Source: Bathymodiolus brooksi
Lineage: Eukaryota > Mollusca > Bivalvia > Mytilida > Modiolidae
Assembly: GCA_963680875.1 (NCBI GenBank)
Contig: OY804575.1
Coordinates: forward strand, 29,788,494 to 29,852,493
Direction of reading: 5' to 3'
DNA length: 64,000 bases
In this document: piece after piece, positions 15,891 through 29,209 of the stretch
Numbering within the stretch: the stretch's first letter is position 1
How the letters are laid out: every line of letters begins with the position of its first letter
Position numbers and translations under genes: made by a program
The notes under the pieces: generated by a model
What the model saw: only the letters and a program-made list of their open reading frames with translations
Told to the model about the DNA's origin: nothing
Database searches by the model: none

Positions 15891-18800
15891 TGTTTGTCAT
15901 GTGGTTTTCACCCTATGTGTTTATAAATGTCAGGACTTTCAACCAATGTATTATATACTTGTTTGTCATGTGGTTTTCATCCTATGTGTTTATAAATGTC
16001 AAGACTTTCAACCAATGTGATATATACTTCTGTTTGTCATGTGGTTTTCACCCTATGTGTTTATAAATGTCAGGACTTTCAACCAATGTGATATATACTT
16101 CTGTTTGTCATGTGGTTTTCACTCTATGTGTTTATAAATGTCAGGGCTTTCAACCAATGTGATATATACTTCTGTTTGTCATGTGGTTTTCACCCTGTGT
16201 TTATAAATGTCAGGACTTTCAACCAATGTGATATATACTTGTTTGTCATGTGGTTTTCACCCTATGTGTTTATAAATGTCAGGACTTTCAACCAATGTGA
16301 TATATACTTCTGTTTGTCATGTGGTTTTCACTCTATGTGTTTATAAATGTCAGGACTTTTAACCAATGTGATATGTACTTGTTTGTCATGTGGTATTCAC
16401 CCTATGTGTTTATAAATGTCAGGACTTTCAACCAATGTGATATATACTTCTGTTTGTCATATGGTTTTCACCCTATGTGTTTATAAATGTCAGTACTTTC
16501 AACCAATGTGATATATACTTCTGTTTGTCATGTGGTTTTCATCCTATGTGTTTATAAATGTCAGGACTTTCAACCAATGTGATATATACTTCTGTTTGTC
16601 ATGTGGTTTTCACCCTATGTGTTTATAAATGTCAGGACTTTCAACCAATGTGATATATACTTCTGTTTGTCATGTGGTTTTCACCCTATGTGTTTATAAA
16701 TGTCAGGACTTTCAACCAATGTGATATATACTTCTGTTTGTCATGTGGTTTTCACCCTATGTGTTTATAAATGTCAGGACTTTCAACCAATGTGATATAT
16801 ACTTCTGTTTGTCATGTGGTTTTCACCCTGTGTTTATAAATGTCAGGACTTTCAACCAATGTGATATATACTTCTGTTTGTCATGTGGTTTTCATCCTAT
16901 GTGTTTATAAATGTCTGTACTTTCAACCAATGTGATATATACTTCTGTTTATCATGTGGTTTTCACCCTATGTGTTTATAAATGTCAGGACTTTCAACCA
17001 ATGTGATATATACTTCTGTTTGTCATGTGGTTTTCATCCTATGTGTTTATAAATGTCAGGACTTTCAACCAATGTGATATATACTTCTGTTTGTCATGTG
17101 GTTTTCATCCTATGTGTTAATAAATGTCAGGACTTTCAACCAATGTGATATATACTTCTGTTTGTCATGTGGTTTTCACCCTATGTGTTTATAAATGTCA
17201 GGACTTTCAACCAATGTGATATATACTTCTGTTTGTCATGTGGTTTTCACCCTATGTGTTTATAAATGTCAGGACTTTCAACCAATGTGATATATACTTC
17301 TGTTTGTCATGTGGTTTTCACCCTATGTGTTTATAAATGTCAGGACTTTCAACCAATGTGATATATACTTCTGTTTGTCATGTGGTTTTCACCCTGTGTT
17401 TATAAATGTCAGGACTTTCAACCAATGTGATATATACTTCTGTTTGTCATGTGGTTTTCATCCTATGTGTTTATAAATGTCAGGACTTTCAACCAATGTG
17501 ATATATACTTCTGTTTGTCATGTGGTTTTCATCCTATGTGTTTATAAATGTCAGGACTTTCAACCAATGTGATATATACTTCTGTTTGTCATGTGGTTTT
17601 CATCCTATGTGTTTATAAATGTCAGGACTTTCAACCAATGTGATATATACTTCTGTTTGTCATGTGGTTTTCACCCTATGTGTTTATAAATGTCAGGACT
17701 TTCAACTAATGTGATATATACTTCTGTTTGTCATGTGGTTTTCACCCTATGTGTTTATAAATGTCAGGACTTTCAACCAATGTATTATATACTTGTTTGT
17801 CATGTGGTTTTCATCCTATGTGTTTATAAATGTCAAGACTTTCAACCAATGTGATATATACTTCTGTTTGTCATGTGGTTTTCACCCTATGTGTTTATAA
17901 ATGTCAGGACTTTCAACCAATGTGATATATACTTCTGTTTGTCATGTGGTTTTCACTCTATGTGTTTATAAATGTCAGGGCTTTCAACCAATGTGATATA
18001 TACTTCTGTTTGTCATGTGGTTTTCACCCTGTGTTTATAAATGTCAGGACTTTCAACCAATGTGATATATACTTGTTTGTCATGTGGTTTTCACCCTATG
18101 TGTTTATAAATGTCAGGACTTTCAACCAATGTGATATATACTTCTGTTTGTCATGTGGTTTTCACTCTATGTGTTTATAAATGTCAGGACTTTCAACCAA
18201 TGTGATATATACTTCTGTTTGTCATGTGGTTTTCACCCTGTGTTTATAAATGTCAGGACTTTCAACCAATGTGATATATACTTGTTTGTCATGTGGTTTT
18301 CACCCTATGTGTTTATAAATGTCAGGACTTTCAACCAATGTGATATATACTTCTGTTTGTCATGTGGTTTTCACTCTATGTGTTTATAAATGTCAGGACT
18401 TTTAACCAATGTGATATGTACTTGTTTGTCATGTGGTATTCACCCTATGTGTTTATAAATGTCAGGACTTTCAACCAATGTGATATATACTTCTGTTTGT
18501 CATATGGTTTTCACCCTATGTGTTTATAAATGTCAGTACTTTCAACCAATGTGATATATACTTCTGTTTGTCATGTGGTTTTCATCCTATGTGTTTATAA
18601 ATGTCAGGACTTTCAACCAATGTGATATATACTTCTGTTTGTCATGTGGTTTTCACCCTATGTGTTTATAAATGTCAGGACTTTCAACCAATGTGATATA
18701 TACTTCTGTTTGTCATGTGGTTTTCACCCTATGTGTTTATAAATGTCAGGACTTTCAACCAATGTGATATATACTTCTGTTTGTCATGTGGTTTTCACCC

Positions 18801-21800
18801 TATGTGTTTATAAATGTCAGGACTTTCAACCAATGTGATATATACTTCTGTTTGTCATGTGGTTTTCACCCTGTGTTTATAAATGTCAGGACTTTCAACC
18901 AATGTGATATATACTTCTGTTTGTCATGTGGTTTTCATCCTATGTGTTTATAAATGTCCGTACTTTCAACCAATGTGATATATACTTCTGTTTATCATGT
19001 GGTTTTCACCCTATGTGTTTATAAATGTCAGGACTTTCAACCAATGTGATATATACTTCTGTTTGTCATGTGGTTTTCATCCTATGTGTTTATAAATGTC
19101 AGGACTTTCAACCAATGTGATATATACTTCTGTTTGTCATGTGGATTTCATCCTATGTGTTTATAAATGTCAGGACTTTCAACCAATGTGATATATACTT
19201 CTGTTTGTCATGTGGTTTTCACCCTATGTGTTTATAAATGTCAGGACTTTCAACCAATGTGATATATACTTCTGTTTGTCATGTGGTTTTCACCCTATGT
19301 GTTTATAAATGTCAGGACTTTCAACCAATGTGATATATACTTCTGTTTGTCATGTGGTTTTCACCCTATGTGTTTATAAATGTCAGGACTTTCAACCAAT
19401 GTGATATATACTTCTGTTTGTCATGTGGTTTTCACCCTGTGTTTATAAATGTCAGGACTTTCAACCAATGTGATATATACTTCTGTTTGTCATGTGGTTT
19501 TCATCCTATGTGTTTATAAATGTCAGGACTTTCAACCAATGTGATATATACTTCTGTTTGTCATGTGGTTTTCATCCTATGTGTTTATAAATGTCAGGAC
19601 TTTCAACCAATGTGATATATACTTCTGTTTGTCATGTGGTTTTCATCCTATGTGTTTATAAATGTCAGGACTTTCAACCAATGTGATATATACTTCTGTT
19701 TGTCATGTGGTTTTCACCCTATGTGTTTATAAATGTCAGGACTTTCAACTAATGTGATATATACTTCTGTTTGTCATGTGGTTTTCACCCTATGTGTTTA
19801 TAAATGTCAGGACTTTCAACCAATGTATTATATACTTGTTTGTCATGTGGTTTTCATCCTATGTGTTTATAAATGTCAAGACTTTCAACCAATGTGATAT
19901 ATACTTCTGTTTGTCATGTGGTTTTCACCCTATGTGTTTATAAATGTCAGGACTTTCAACCAATGTGATATATACTTCTGTTTGTCATGTGGTTTTCACT
20001 CTATGTGTTTATAAATGTCAGGGCTTTCAACCAATGTGATATATACTTCTGTTTGTCATGTGGTTTTCACCCTGTGTTTATAAATGTCAGGACTTTCAAC
20101 CAATGTGATATATACTTGTTTGTCATGTGGTTTTCACCCTATGTGTTTATAAATGTCAGGACTTTCAACCAATGTGATATATACTTCTGTTTGTCATGTG
20201 GTTTTCACTCTATGTGTTTATAAATGTCAGGACTTTTAACCAATGTGATATGTACTTGTTTGTCATGTGGTATTCACCCTATGTGTTTATAAATGTCAGG
20301 ACTTTCAACCAATGTGATATATACTTCTGTTTGTCATATGGTTTTCACCCTATGTGTTTATAAATGTCAGTACTTTCAACCAATGTGATATATACTTCTG
20401 TTTGTCATGTGGTTTTCATCCTATGTGTTTATAAATGTCAGGACTTTCAACCAATGTGATATATACTTCTGTTTGTCATGTGGTTTTCACCCTATGTGTT
20501 TATAAATGTCAGGACTTTCAACCAATGTGATATATACTTCTGTTTGTCATGTGGTTTTCACCCTATGTGTTTATAAATGTCAGGACTTTCAACCAATGTG
20601 ATATATACTTCTGTTTGTCATGTGGTTTTCACCCTATGTGTTTATAAATGTCAGGACTTTCAACCAATGTGATATATACTTCTGTTTGTCATGTGGTTTT
20701 CACCCTGTGTTTATAAATGTCAGGACTTTCAACCAATGTGATATATACTTCTGTTTGTCATGTGGTTTTCATCCTATGTGTTTATAAATGTCTGTACTTT
20801 CAACCAATGTGATATATACTTCTGTTTATCATGTGGTTTTCACCCTATGTGTTTATAAATGTCAGGACTTTCAACCAATGTGATATATACTTCTGTTTGT
20901 CATGTGGTTTTCATCCTATGTGTTTATAAATGTCAGGACTTTCAACCAATGTGATATATACTTCTGTTTGTCATGTGGTTTTCATCCTATGTGTTTATAA
21001 ATGTCAGGACTTTCAACCAATGTGATATATACTTCTGTTTGTCATGTGGTTTTCACCCTATGTGTTTATAAATGTCAGGACTTTCAACCAATGTGATATA
21101 TACTTCTGTTTGTCATGTGGTTTTCACCCTATGTGTTTATAAATGTCAGGACTTTCAACCAATGTGATATATACTTCTGTTTGTCATGTGGTTTTCACCC
21201 TGTGTTTATAAATGTCAGGACTTTCAACCAATGTGATATATACTTCTGTTTGTCATGTGGTTTTCATCCTATGTGTTTATAAATGTCAGGACTTTAAACC
21301 AATGTGATATATACTTCTGTTTGTCATGTGGTTTTCACTCTATGTGTTTATAAATGTCAGGACTTTCAACCAATGTGATATATACTTCTGTTTGTCATGT
21401 GGTTTTCATCCTATGTGTTTATAAATGTCAGGACTTTCAACCAATGTGATATATACTTCTGTTTGTCATGTGGTTTTCATCATGTGTTTATAAATGTCAG
21501 GACTTTCAACCAATGTGATATATACTTCTGTTTGTCATGTGGTTTTCACCCTATGTGTTTATAAATGTCAGGACTTTCAACCAATGTGATATCTACTTCT
21601 GTTTGTCATGTGGTTTTCATCCTATGTGTTTATAAATGTCAGGACTTTCAACCAATGTGATATATACTTGTTTGTCATGTGGTTTTCACCCTATGTGTTT
21701 ATAAATGTCAGTACTTTCAACCAATGTGATATATACTTCTGTTTGTCATGTGGTTTTCATCCTATGTGTTTATAAATGTCAGGACTTTCAACCAATGTAA

Positions 21801-22954
21801 TATATACTTCTGTTTGTCATGTGGTTTTCATCATGTGTTTATAAATGTCAGGACTTTCAACCAATGTGATATATACTTCTGTTTGTCATGTGGTTTTCAC
21901 CCTATGTGTTTATAAATGTCAGGACTTTCAACCAATGTGATATATACTTCTGTTTGTCATGTGGTTTTCATCCTATGTGTTTATAAATGTCAGGACTTTC
22001 AACCAATGTGATATATACTTCTGTTTGTCATGTGGTTTTCATCCTATGTGTTTATAAATGTCAGGACTTTCAACCCATGTGATATATACTTGTTTGTCAT
22101 GTGGTTTTCACCCTATGTGTTTATAAATGTCAGGACTTTCAACCAATGTGATATATACTTCTGTTTGTCATGTGGTTTTCACCCTATGTGTTTATAAATG
22201 TCAGTACTTTCAACCAATGTGATATATACTTCTGTTTGTCATGTGGTTTTCATCCTATGTGTTTATAAATGTCAGGACTTTCAACCAATGTGATATCTAC
22301 TTCTGTTTGTCATGTGGTTTTCATCCTATGTGTTTATAAATGTCAGGACTTTCAACCAATGTGATATATACTTCTGTTTGTCATGTGGTTTTCATCCTAT
22401 GTGTTTATAAATGTCAGGACTTTCAACCAATGTGATATATACTTCTGTTTGTCATGTGGTTTTCATCCTATGTGTTTATAAATGTCAGGACTTTCAACCA
22501 ATGTGATATATACTTCTGTTTGTCATGTGGTTTTCACCCTATGTGTTTATAAATGTCAGGACTTTCAACCAATGTGATATATACTTCTGTTTGTCATGTG
22601 GTTTTCCTCCTATGTGTTTATAAATGTCAGGACTTTCAACCAATGTGATATATACTTCTGTTTGTCATGTGGTTTTCACCCTATGTGTTTATAAATGTCA
22701 GGACTTTCAACCAATGTGATATATACTTCTGTTTGTCATGTGGTTTTCATCCTATGTGTTTATAAATGTCAGGACTTTCAACCAATGTGATATCTACTTC
22801 TGTTTGTCATGTGGCTTTCACCCTATGTGTTTATTAATGTCAGGACTTTCAACCAATGTGATATATACTTCTGTTTGTCATGTGGTTTTCACCTTATGTG
22901 TTTATAAATGTCAGGACTTTCAACCAATGTGATATATACTTCTGTTTGTCATGT
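15891..22954 (+). repeat. Higher-order block A, copy 1 (shift 13,260 bp)
   Basis: About 7.06 kb of satellite recurs at 29,151-36,214. Rare markers keep the same offset: TGTATTATATAC at 15,948/29,208, GTGTTAATAAATG near 17,118/30,378 and GTGGATTTC near 19,141/32,401. By eye I found only three substitutions between the copies: C/T at 18,959/32,219, T/A at 20,698/33,958 and C/A at 21,593/34,853. The copies diverge at 22,955/36,215 (GTGG versus GTAG). The offset fits 188 monomers, 44 of them short. Confidence 0.85.
19440..22954 (+). repeat. Higher-order block C, copy 1 (shift 3,812 bp)
   Basis: Repeated at about 23,252-26,766. AACTAATG at 19,750/23,562, CCCTGTG at 20,703/24,515 and the CTTTCACCC/TTATTAATG cluster near 22.8/26.6 kb share the offset of 3,812 bp (54 monomers, 11 short). 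The left border is approximate: copy 2 has four consecutive CATCC units there where copy 1 has three. Confidence 0.8.
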
Positions 22955-23251
22955 GGTTTTCACCCTATGTGTTTATAAATGTCAGGACTTTCAACCAATG
23001 TGATATATACTTCTGTTTGTCATGTGGTTTTCACCCTATGTGTTTATAAATGTCAGGACTTTCAACCAATGTGATATATACTTCTGTTTGTCATGTGGTT
23101 TTCACCCTATGTGTTTATAAATGTCAGGACTTTCAACCAATGTGATATATACTTCTGTTTGTCATGTGGTTTTCACCCTGTGTTTATAAATGTCAGGACT
23201 TTCAACCAATGTGATATATACTTCTGTTTGTCATGTGGTTTTCATCCTATG

Positions 23252-26200
23252 TGTTTATAAATGTCAGGACTTTCAACCAATGTGATATATACTTCTGTTT
23301 GTCATGTGGTTTTCATCCTATGTGTTTATAAATGTCAGGACTTTCAACCAATGTGATATATACTTCTGTTTGTCATGTGGTTTTCATCCTATGTGTTTAT
23401 AAATGTCAGGACTTTCAACCAATGTGATATATACTTCTGTTTGTCATGTGGTTTTCATCCTATGTGTTTATAAATGTCAGGACTTTCAACCAATGTGATA
23501 TATACTTCTGTTTGTCATGTGGTTTTCACCCTATGTGTTTATAAATGTCAGGACTTTCAACTAATGTGATATATACTTCTGTTTGTCATGTGGTTTTCAC
23601 CCTATGTGTTTATAAATGTCAGGACTTTCAACCAATGTATTATATACTTGTTTGTCATGTGGTTTTCATCCTATGTGTTTATAAATGTCAAGACTTTCAA
23701 CCAATGTGATATATACTTCTGTTTGTCATGTGGTTTTCACCCTATGTGTTTATAAATGTCAGGACTTTCAACCAATGTGATATATACTTCTGTTTGTCAT
23801 GTGGTTTTCACTCTATGTGTTTATAAATGTCAGGGCTTTCAACCAATGTGATATATACTTCTGTTTGTCATGTGGTTTTCACCCTGTGTTTATAAATGTC
23901 AGGACTTTCAACCAATGTGATATATACTTGTTTGTCATGTGGTTTTCACCCTATGTGTTTATAAATGTCAGGACTTTCAACCAATGTGATATATACTTCT
24001 GTTTGTCATGTGGTTTTCACTCTATGTGTTTATAAATGTCAGGACTTTTAACCAATGTGATATGTACTTGTTTGTCATGTGGTATTCACCCTATGTGTTT
24101 ATAAATGTCAGGACTTTCAACCAATGTGATATATACTTCTGTTTGTCATATGGTTTTCACCCTATGTGTTTATAAATGTCAGTACTTTCAACCAATGTGA
24201 TATATACTTCTGTTTGTCATGTGGTTTTCATCCTATGTGTTTATAAATGTCAGGACTTTCAACCAATGTGATATATACTTCTGTTTGTCATGTGGTTTTC
24301 ACCCTATGTGTTTATAAATGTCAGGACTTTCAACCAATGTGATATATACTTCTGTTTGTCATGTGGTTTTCACCCTATGTGTTTATAAATGTCAGGACTT
24401 TCAACCAATGTGATATATACTTCTGTTTGTCATGTGGTTTTCACCCTATGTGTTTATAAATGTCAGGACTTTCAACCAATGTGATATATACTTCTGTTTG
24501 TCATGTGGTTTTCACCCTGTGTTTATAAATGTCAGGACTTTCAACCAATGTGATATATACTTCTGTTTGTCATGTGGTTTTCATCCTATGTGTTTATAAA
24601 TGTCTGTACTTTCAACCAATGTGATATATACTTCTGTTTATCATGTGGTTTTCACCCTATGTGTTTATAAATGTCAGGACTTTCAACCAATGTGATATAT
24701 ACTTCTGTTTGTCATGTGGTTTTCATCCTATGTGTTTATAAATGTCAGGACTTTCAACCAATGTGATATATACTTCTGTTTGTCATGTGGTTTTCATCCT
24801 ATGTGTTTATAAATGTCAGGACTTTCAACCAATGTGATATATACTTCTGTTTGTCATGTGGTTTTCACCCTATGTGTTTATAAATGTCAGGACTTTCAAC
24901 CAATGTGATATATACTTCTGTTTGTCATGTGGTTTTCACCCTATGTGTTTATAAATGTCAGGACTTTCAACCAATGTGATATATACTTCTGTTTGTCATG
25001 TGGTTTTCACCCTGTGTTTATAAATGTCAGGACTTTCAACCAATGTGATATATACTTCTGTTTGTCATGTGGTTTTCATCCTATGTGTTTATAAATGTCA
25101 GGACTTTAAACCAATGTGATATATACTTCTGTTTGTCATGTGGTTTTCACTCTATGTGTTTATAAATGTCAGGACTTTCAACCAATGTGATATATACTTC
25201 TGTTTGTCATGTGGTTTTCATCCTATGTGTTTATAAATGTCAGGACTTTCAACCAATGTGATATATACTTCTGTTTGTCATGTGGTTTTCATCATGTGTT
25301 TATAAATGTCAGGACTTTCAACCAATGTGATATATACTTCTGTTTGTCATGTGGTTTTCACCCTATGTGTTTATAAATGTCAGGACTTTCAACCAATGTG
25401 ATATCTACTTCTGTTTGTCATGTGGTTTTCATCCTATGTGTTTATAAATGTCAGGACTTTCAACCAATGTGATATATACTTGTTTGTCATGTGGTTTTCA
25501 CCCTATGTGTTTATAAATGTCAGTACTTTCAACCAATGTGATATATACTTCTGTTTGTCATGTGGTTTTCATCCTATGTGTTTATAAATGTCAGGACTTT
25601 CAACCAATGTAATATATACTTCTGTTTGTCATGTGGTTTTCATCATGTGTTTATAAATGTCAGGACTTTCAACCAATGTGATATATACTTCTGTTTGTCA
25701 TGTGGTTTTCACCCTATGTGTTTATAAATGTCAGGACTTTCAACCAATGTGATATATACTTCTGTTTGTCATGTGGTTTTCATCCTATGTGTTTATAAAT
25801 GTCAGGACTTTCAACCAATGTGATATATACTTCTGTTTGTCATGTGGTTTTCATCCTATGTGTTTATAAATGTCAGGACTTTCAACCCATGTGATATATA
25901 CTTGTTTGTCATGTGGTTTTCACCCTATGTGTTTATAAATGTCAGGACTTTCAACCAATGTGATATATACTTCTGTTTGTCATGTGGTTTTCACCCTATG
26001 TGTTTATAAATGTCAGTACTTTCAACCAATGTGATATATACTTCTGTTTGTCATGTGGTTTTCATCCTATGTGTTTATAAATGTCAGGACTTTCAACCAA
26101 TGTGATATCTACTTCTGTTTGTCATGTGGTTTTCATCCTATGTGTTTATAAATGTCAGGACTTTCAACCAATGTGATATATACTTCTGTTTGTCATGTGG

Positions 26201-29200
26201 TTTTCATCCTATGTGTTTATAAATGTCAGGACTTTCAACCAATGTGATATATACTTCTGTTTGTCATGTGGTTTTCATCCTATGTGTTTATAAATGTCAG
26301 GACTTTCAACCAATGTGATATATACTTCTGTTTGTCATGTGGTTTTCACCCTATGTGTTTATAAATGTCAGGACTTTCAACCAATGTGATATATACTTCT
26401 GTTTGTCATGTGGTTTTCCTCCTATGTGTTTATAAATGTCAGGACTTTCAACCAATGTGATATATACTTCTGTTTGTCATGTGGTTTTCACCCTATGTGT
26501 TTATAAATGTCAGGACTTTCAACCAATGTGATATATACTTCTGTTTGTCATGTGGTTTTCATCCTATGTGTTTATAAATGTCAGGACTTTCAACCAATGT
26601 GATATCTACTTCTGTTTGTCATGTGGCTTTCACCCTATGTGTTTATTAATGTCAGGACTTTCAACCAATGTGATATATACTTCTGTTTGTCATGTGGTTT
26701 TCACCTTATGTGTTTATAAATGTCAGGACTTTCAACCAATGTGATATATACTTCTGTTTGTCATGTAGTTTTCATCCTATGTGTTTATAACTGTCAGGAC
26801 TTTCAACCAATGTGATATCTACTTCTGTTTGTCATGTGGTTTTCACTCTATGTGTTTATTAATGTCAGGACTTTCAACCAATGTGATATATACTTCTGTT
26901 TGTCATGTGGTTTTCACCTTATTAGTTTATAAATGTCAGTACTTTCAACCAATGTGATATATACTTCTGTTTGTCGTGGTTTTCATCCTATGTGTTTATA
27001 AATGTCAGGACTTTCAACCAATGTGATATATACTTCTGTTTGTCATGTGGTTTTCACCCTATGTGTTTATTAATGTCAGGACTTTCAACCAATGTGATAT
27101 ATACTTCTGTTTGTCATGTGGTTTTCACCCTATGTGTTTATAAATGTCAGGACTTTCAACCAATGTGATATATACTTCTGTTTGTCATGTGGTTTTCACC
27201 CTGTGTTTATAAATGTCAGTACTTTCAACCAATGTGATATATACTTCTGTTTGTCATGTGGTTTTCATCCTATGTGTTTATTAATGTCAGGACTTTCAAC
27301 CAATGTGATATATACTTCTGTTTGTCATGTGGTTTTCACCCTATGTGTTTATAAATGTCAGGACTTTCAACCAATGTGATATATACTTCTGTTTGTCATG
27401 TGGTTTTCACCCTATGTGTTTATAAATGTCAGTACTTTCAACCAATGTGATATATACTTGTTTGTCATGTGGTTTTCATCCTATGTGTTTATAAATGTCA
27501 GGACTTTCAACCAATGTGATATATACTTCTGTTTGTCATGTGGTTTTCACCCTATGTGTTTATAAATGTCAGGACTTTCAACCAATGTGATATATACTTC
27601 TGTTTGTCATGTGGTTTTCACTCTATGTGTTTATAAATGTCAGGGCTTTCAACCAATGTGATATATACTTCTGTTTGTCATGTGGTTTTCACCCTGTGTT
27701 TATAAATGTCAGGACTTTCAACCAATGTGATATATACTTGTTTGTCATGTGGTTTTCACCCTATGTGTTTATAAATGTCAGGACTTTCAACCAATGTGAT
27801 ATATACTTCTGTTTGTCATGTGGTTTTCACTCTATGTGTTTATAAATGTCAGGACTTTTAACCAATGTGATATATACTTGTTTGTCATGTTGTTTTCACC
27901 CTATGTGTTTATAAATGTCAGGACTTTCAACCAATGTGATATATACTTCTGTTTGTCATGTGGTTTTCACCCTATGTGTTTATAAATGTCAGTACTTTCA
28001 ACCAATGTGATATATACTTCTGTTTGTCATGTGGTTTTCATCCTATGTGTTTATTAATGTCAGGACTTTCAACCAATGTGATATATACTTCTGTTTGTTA
28101 TGTGGTTTTCACCCTATGTGTTTATAAATGTCAGGACTTTCAACCAATGTGATATATACTTCTGTTTGTCATGTGGTTTTCACCCTATGTGTTTATAAAT
28201 GTCAGGACTTTCAACCAATGTGATATATACTTCTGTTTGTCATGTGGTTTTCACCCTGTGTTTATAAATGTCAGGACTTTCAACCAATGTGATATATACT
28301 TCTGTTTGTCATGTGGTTTTCATCCTATGTGTTTATAAATGTCTGTACTTTCAACCAATGTGATATATACTTCTGTTTGTCATGTGGTTTTCACCCTATG
28401 TGTTTATAAATGTCAGGACTTTCAACCAATGTGATATATACTTCTGTTTGTCATGTGGTTTTCATCCTATGTGTTTATAAATGTCAGGACTTTCAACCAA
28501 TGTGATATATACTTCTGTTTGTCATGTGGTTTTCATCCTATGTGTTTATAAATGTCAGGACTTTCAACCAATGTGATATATACTTCTGTTTGTCATGTGG
28601 TTTTCACCCTATGTGTTTATAAATGTCAGGACTTTCAACCAATGTGATATATACTTCTGTTTGTCATGTGGTTTTCATCCTATGTGTTTATAAATGTCAG
28701 GACTTTAAACCAATGTGATATATACTTCTGTTTGTCATGTGGTTTTCACTCTATGTGTTTATAAATGTCAGGACTTTCAACCAATGTGATATATACTTCT
28801 GTTTGTCATGTGGTTTTCATCCTATGTGTTTATAAATGTCAGGACTTTCAACCAATGTGATATATACTTCTGTTTGTCATGTGGTTTTCATCATGTGTTT
28901 ATGAATGTCAGGACTTTCAACCAATGTGATATATACTTCTGTTTGTCATGTGGTTTTCATCCTATGTGTTTATAAATGTCAGGACTTTCAACCAATGTGA
29001 TATATACTTCTGTTTGTCATGTGGTTTTCACCCTATGTGTTTATAAATGTCAGGACTTTCAACCAATGTGATATATACTTCTGTTTGTCATGTGGTTTTC
29101 ATCCTATGTGTTTATAAATGTCAGGACTTTCAACCCATGTGATATATACTTGTTTGTCATGTGGTTTTCACCCTATGTGTTTATAAATGTCAGGACTTTC

Positions 29201-29209
29201 AACCAATGT
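23252..29209 (+). repeat. Higher-order block C copy 2 and block D copy 1 (shift 9,448 bp)
   Basis: The part up to 26,766 is block C copy 2. The whole stretch recurs at about 32,700-38,657 with offset 9,448 bp (134 monomers, 33 short). The markers are the GTAG...ATAACTGTC unit near 26.77/36.21 kb, the TTTGTCGTGG unit near 26.97/36.42 kb, TCATGTTGTTTTC near 27.89/37.34 kb and AACCCATGTG at 29,134/38,582. The copies part at 29,210/38,658. A visible difference is TTATTAGTTT (26,920) versus TTATGTGTTT (36,368). Confidence 0.8.
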